Shown here piece after piece: positions 25,401 through 31,400 of a stretch of 64,000 nucleotides of DNA. The translations under genes were made by a program, and so were the position numbers. Position 1 is the stretch's first letter. Each line of letters begins with the position of its first letter. The DNA comes from Mya arenaria. Taxonomy: Eukaryota; Mollusca; Bivalvia; Myida; Myidae. Under the pieces are notes generated by a model, which searched no databases, was not told the DNA's origin, and saw only the letters and a list, made by a program, of their open reading frames with translations. Where the stretch lies: NCBI RefSeq assembly GCF_026914265.1, contig NC_069125.1, positions 25,036,966 to 25,100,965 of the forward strand. Reading direction: 5' to 3'.

Positions 25401-28400
25401 AACTCTGGAAAACGAACTTTCTTTTCTCGAATTAAAAATAACCTCGGGAAAACGATCCCGATTTTCTTTTTTAACTCGGGGGAAAACGAAAGTGTTTTTT
25501 TTATCTCGTTCCCACGACATAAACAGCCAATCAAATTCAAACGAGACTTTTGCTATACATACAATTGCTTTGACCCTTATTTGTCATCTGGTAATCTCGT
25601 CTACTTCAACGTCGTCCAGTTCGCTTCCAATTTAAAAGAACTGTTGGCCGAGTATCAAGCAGCTTGAATCCTGATCAGAATCCGAATTACACGGCGTCTG
25701 ATATCGATCCAAACTGTTTACATACTTATTTTACATTATTGTGGCCGCGGTTAGCATGAAAGGAGTTGAACTCTTTCGTGATATAGGATAAGGACCACGA
25801 GACTTTCGCTTTAGACATACTGTTGTTTTAACCTTAACCCTTTACTCCATATGTACTATTTCTATTCATTTGCAAACAGGGTATACCCAGATCACGCCGC
25901 TCCTACAGAGGCTGCCTAATCAGGTTATATCCTGTTTGCAAATATGCAATATCCTAGAAATAATTCATCACAATTGGCTATAACAAGTACGTACCATTAT
26001 AGAGATATATTAAATTATATAGTCATGGTGGGCGGAGTCTTTCTTGAATATTCAAGGAGTAAAGACTGACCCAATTCATTCACAGACTGAACAAATGCGA
26101 TTCCCGGCGCACTCGCAGTGATCTGCATGCGTTTTTATGGAGGCAACTATGATTGAACTCTTTATTATATGAATATTCAAGCAAGTCTCCACCTACCATG
26201 AGTATATAATTGAATATATCTTTATAGTAGCACATAAACTAATGAATATTATTGTCATAGCCGAATCTGAAGATTTAATTTCTATGATATTCCATATTTG
26301 CAAACAAGATGTATCCTGACCAGAAAGCAGGCGTAGACAGGAGTATAATGCATATATGGAGTAAAGGGTTAATGTAACTACAGTGCACCTACCATATAAG
26401 AAGCCGCATAAGCAGTTTCTGAGACACGTTACAGCTTTATTTATGCCTTAAAACAACTATATAAGCAAGTCAAATGGTAGAACTTTCAAAGACCTTTTCT
26501 TGTTTAGAACAATTTTCTGATTTTTAATCGCCATTTTTCGAAACTGATATGCAGTACCCTTAAAGTAGTTTTATCAATAACGTACGCCCATGCAATATTC
26601 ATTAGTACAATGGGTATTTATGTTTAATCAATTCTCGAAATTAAATTGTTCAACTCAGTATACAGTCGTAGTGCTGACTCAGCGTCCAATGGCATCTGTA
26701 GATCTGGCTTCAAAAGATGTGCTAATTCTTTGAATTCCTCACAGTGTCTTTTTGGACGCGAATACATGTCTTTGCAAACATTTACGTCATTCAAGTTCGC
26801 TGCATTACCGAAGTCGTGAGTTTCAAACAGACCTGGTATAAAGAACAGTGTGTCAGGTTTTCCACCAATAACCGAAGAATTGGTTTGTTCCCTTATCTCA
26901 TGAACGTTCCATTGCTGTGCAATCCGGTCTTACTCGGTTTGTATGAGATCCATAAAGCGAAATTTTAAGTTCTCACATTGTATTGCGTCCAGCTCATTAA
27001 ACGTCCCTGTATCGCGTAAGTCTTTGAAAAAGTTAATCCACCAATGTATTCCATTTTGTCGTAATGTACCCCACCACCTCTCAATGCGCTGGTTCGATGT
27101 GCTTTTTCCAACTACAACGCTTCGAGCCCCAGCAAACGGATCAGTAGCATCGTGCCGGAAGTATTGCTGCAAAAGTAAAGCAATGCAGTTTTCCGTGCCA
27201 CCATCAGAACGTAGTATTCGAGGGACTTTTTTATGTTCATTCAATGCATCTAAAAAGTATCTTGCAATTAAGCGTGGGTCATTATTTGAGTCCGAAACCT
27301 CTAACCATATTATTTTCCTACTAAACCCATCCACCGCACCATGAATACAAAATCCATATGGCTTTAATTTGTCGTAACCGTCTATATGCCATACAAAATT
27401 GGGTCCTTTGGCAAAGTATACTCGCCGGCGGAGACGATGTGCTTTTCGCAGCTCTACACCAACTGGATCCAGCGCTCTCATTATTTCCATGACGTCGTCC
27501 CTTTTGACGTACATGTTGTAATCCAGCATTAACCGACGCCACATTGTACGGTAACCTATGCATTGTCCACTTGTTTGTATTTCTCTGTTTATAACATCAG
27601 ACACAATCTCCAAAGGTGTATATATTATATTACGTCGTTTCAAATTTAAGCGTTTAAGTATCCTCTTTACTGTCCTCAATGACGTTATAATGCCATGTCG
27701 TGTCAGTAAAAATGCAACAATTTCATAGATCTTAAAGCCTTTCTGAAAGTACTCTACTGTGAGCAGAGTTTTGTCTGTTATAGATGTTGGTGGTAGGTAC
27801 CTTGGCACAGTAGCTTGGGCAATACCGAGCAGTATTATGAAACAGACACAGAACACTATCCAAGTTGTCATCTTCATATTTTTCAGTCGAGTAGTTGTGT
27901 CTGAAAAAACATGTTTATATATATGATATTATTCTCTACATTGTACAACATAGGTAACACTATTGAGTCCAAAGTACTCCATATGTCTTCAAAAAGGAAG
28001 TACTCATTAATGGTATATTTCTTACCTAGCTAAACATTTTTAAAACTGGCTCTGTGCTTGCTTGGTAAAGTTACCTACCTATACATGTTTAATGCTGGTT
28101 CTGTGTTTGCCCGGTAAAAATGCAGTCTATTTCTTACCTAGCTATACATGTTTAATACTGGCTCTGTGAACGTCTTAAAAGTGATATAACTTGTCAGATC
28201 AGAGTTTGTGTTGAGAAAGATAGAACATGTATGACCACTAAAAACATGAAAACATTAACAATATAGTCCACATATTACTGAACTCATTCTCACACACACA
28301 CACACGCGCACACGCGCACGCGCGCACGCGCGCACGCACGCACACACGCACACACGCACACACACACAATCCTCCGTCACAACCCACAATTAAATATATG

Positions 28401-31400
28401 CGATATTAAGTATTTGAGCAAGAATAATTAAAATCATTTTAATTCACAGTGTATGTGCCAGAGAAAACGTTTAAAATAGGGGTTACATACCTGAAATCAA
28501 CGTAGTTCCCTTCAGCTTCTGGAGCACGTGTATAATGCATAGCCTAAGTCAAAAGTCATAAGTCATAAGTCGAAAGTCGAAAGTCAAAAGTCAAAAGTCA
28601 AAAGTCAAAAGTCAAAAGTACCCGTAAGTCGAAACTCAAAAGTGGCCCTCCAAGGCTTCCATAGAATGCTGATAAAATCCGCTCTGATATCATATCTAAA
28701 ATAAGAGGCATCTGTTTTTAAAGAAAAGGGACTGATTACTTATTCAAATCAAAAACAATAATTATTAATTTCAAGTTTGAGTGTTATTGAAAGTTTTGAA
28801 TTGAAACTTATTTTTCATCTTCGTGGTCAAAAAAAAAACAGTTTAACAATTAAATTAAAATTAAACAAGCAGCAAACCAGAATTCTTTTATTCCTAAATC
28901 TATTTAAAACGGCTCTAATTGTTAACTTACTTTTTTCATAGTTGGTTACCCATTATTAACTTTATTTCCATTGATAGCGGTTGACCCTAACCCACCCATT
29001 GGTATGAGTGGGTTGCAATAAAGATGCCCTATCTTTAATGTTGCACTCTCTAAGTTTGACAAGTTCTACTTATTTAAGTTTTGTCTCAGAATCAGCTAAA
29101 TTTTGCATCAGTGTCTTCATTTCAGTCATTAAGATACCTCACAATATTAATCTCAACTATTTGAAAATCTGCCGAAAATTATATTTTTCTTAAAGCGTTA
29201 GTATTATAGTAACGCTTAATAATATTAATACTAATAATAATTATTATTATTATTTTCGTATGCGAATAATTTGATTTATTGCGTAAAAATAAATTACTGT
29301 GTTAGGTTCTATATCTTATCGTGAGTTTACTTCCTAGATACGCATAAACAATGACGTAACTAACTTTGCCTGGAACTCTGGAAAGAAGTTGTGTCGTAAC
29401 TTCCGCTTCCTTTTTACGGAATCATTTAACGAGACGTGGCCTACTGAAATTTCTCTCCCACCCACCACACCCCAAATGACTTAAATATATTTATATAGGC
29501 AGAAATACAGTTGAGCATGTTTTTTCGTCACTTTGTTATTAATGATCAATAGTTGTATCATCATTTCCTCTGACGAAAATGTATATAGTATAACGTACTG
29601 TGGTTTAGTTTTATATACTTTACGTTGTGACCGGCATTTGCCGCTTACCTTTCCCCGGGCTGTGAGATGAGGCACGTCTGTCACAAGTGTCACAAATTCG
29701 GGGATGTACATTTAACCATTAGTTATTTAATATAATTTTGTCCACGGATGGCGGAAAATTCTTGTTGCGGGCGAACAACAAAACTCAGTGCCAAATAAAT
29801 CATTAAAAGAAAATTAAATAACATGTATACATAATTCAGGGTCTGCGATTGTTAGCTCCTGCGGGCAGAGGAACCTCCAAAAGGGGTTCGATAAGCACGC
29901 TCGCGGAGATGGGATCGCACACCAATCTTTTCAAGTTTGTGTTATTACGCCATGCGGAAAATTGTCTTTACTCTGTTCATACGCAATGTCTGCTAGGCTT
30001 ACATGCAGGTGCCCGTGCTGTGGTTCACGAGCCAGTCATATGTTAAGCCGGTCTATATGAATTGTTCAGCTATCACTCGGACAAGCTTTGGTCTACCGAC
30101 GGACCGACTGACCGACTGACTGACCTACCGACCGACATGTGCAAAGCAATATACCCCTCTTCTTCTAATGGGGCATAATAACAGTGATGTGTCGACTGAA
30201 ACAGGCATTTGATATAGTCAATAAATGCAGGCTCTAGACGTGTTTTTACAATAAGCATTTTACCTACAAATTATCGTTTAAAATGTACATGGTCAATATC
30301 CGAAACAGGCCTTATTTTCATAGAGATGCACCGGTTAAGTTCTAGGCAATGTTTAATGGAACGAAGTTTCATAAAGCTTGGGAAAAGTGTTGATATCGAC
30401 TATGGACGTTTCATGTTGGATGAAAACATGTCATTATAGCTCATCATGAGCACAATTTGCTCCGTACGTGTTGTATTGAAAAAGTAACAAACGAAAACTT
30501 ACTTGCAAGTACTTTTGCACCATTGGTTTCTGCCAATACTTTTGCTTTGCCGAGTTCCTTGATGTTTGCTATTTGAGTTTGGTTGAGACTAATTAGACGT
30601 CCGTCAAACAAATCTTTTTTAATAACCATCAAATGATATTTGTTAAGTCCTTCTAACGATAAATTTAAATCATTTTGTGGTGGTATTAACATAGTTTCTC
30701 CTAATTGTAGCTCATCTGGGGGGCTCGTAGCTGGGGTTACGATGGGTTGTGGTTCAGGGTCTAACAACACCTCTGTAAGCCATTCAATAATGTATTAAAA
30801 AGGAAATATATGTGTATGTTTTAACAAGCGCACCGCTATCTGAGGCAAATGCTCGTCCTCTTCCGGAGCATATGTCGACGCCTATTTTTGTCAAGAGTAA
30901 TGGGAATTGAAATTTGCTTATTGTCATAGTAAACATGAGCACCTACCAAGTTTGATGCGACGACAATACCGTGGTTAAATTTCCTGCTTCGTCAAACAAA
31001 CTATGAACACTGTTCTGTTCTTTAGTCTGTTAACAGACAAGTCAATTTTAAAAATAAGTATAATATTTATCGATGCCAAATCCAACTTTTTTTCTTAGTT
31101 GTTCCCAGTCAATAATTACAGCAGTGCATCTCTTCATTTCCATAAAAAGGACCCTAAATGTTGCCTTATTTGCATTCCCCCGTTTCCAATATTTCAACAT
31201 ATTGTAAATCTGCTCTATAAGAGAATATACGAAGTCCAGTTTTATTCGTTCAACGGATGGTTTTGTTACGCCCAAAACGTCGGCGAATTGCAGAAGCAAT
31301 GCTGACTAACTCACGGTCACTAGGTTCTTTGTCCAGTTTTTCATGAATGCAAGCAGATCTTGAACCTGAACAAAATAACAAGTCAATTGATCAATGCTAA

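Larger units (their letters stand above)
15621..28662. mobile_element. 13.04-kb TIR element with integrase and Ig-kinase genes
   Basis: The ends are inverted copies (ATGGAAGCCTTGGAGGGCC...), flanked by a direct repeat within a repeat whose empty copy lies beside it. Inside are two inward-facing genes whose first ATGs are 105-120 bases from the termini: a kinase gene on the plus strand (15726-22300) and an integrase-type transposase on the minus strand (28540-26624). The integrase type fits a 4-6-bp duplication. Both genes carry disabling changes, so this copy is probably inactive. I cannot assign it to a named superfamily with confidence; an IS3-like or Ginger-like eukaryotic group is possible. 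It sits inside an intron of the host gene. Confidence 0.75.

Noticed and set aside
15621..28662. Polinton/Maverick identity for the 13-kb element
   Set aside because: Size and a possible 6-bp duplication fit, but I see no polymerase B, packaging ATPase, protease or capsid genes, and the termini do not start AG.
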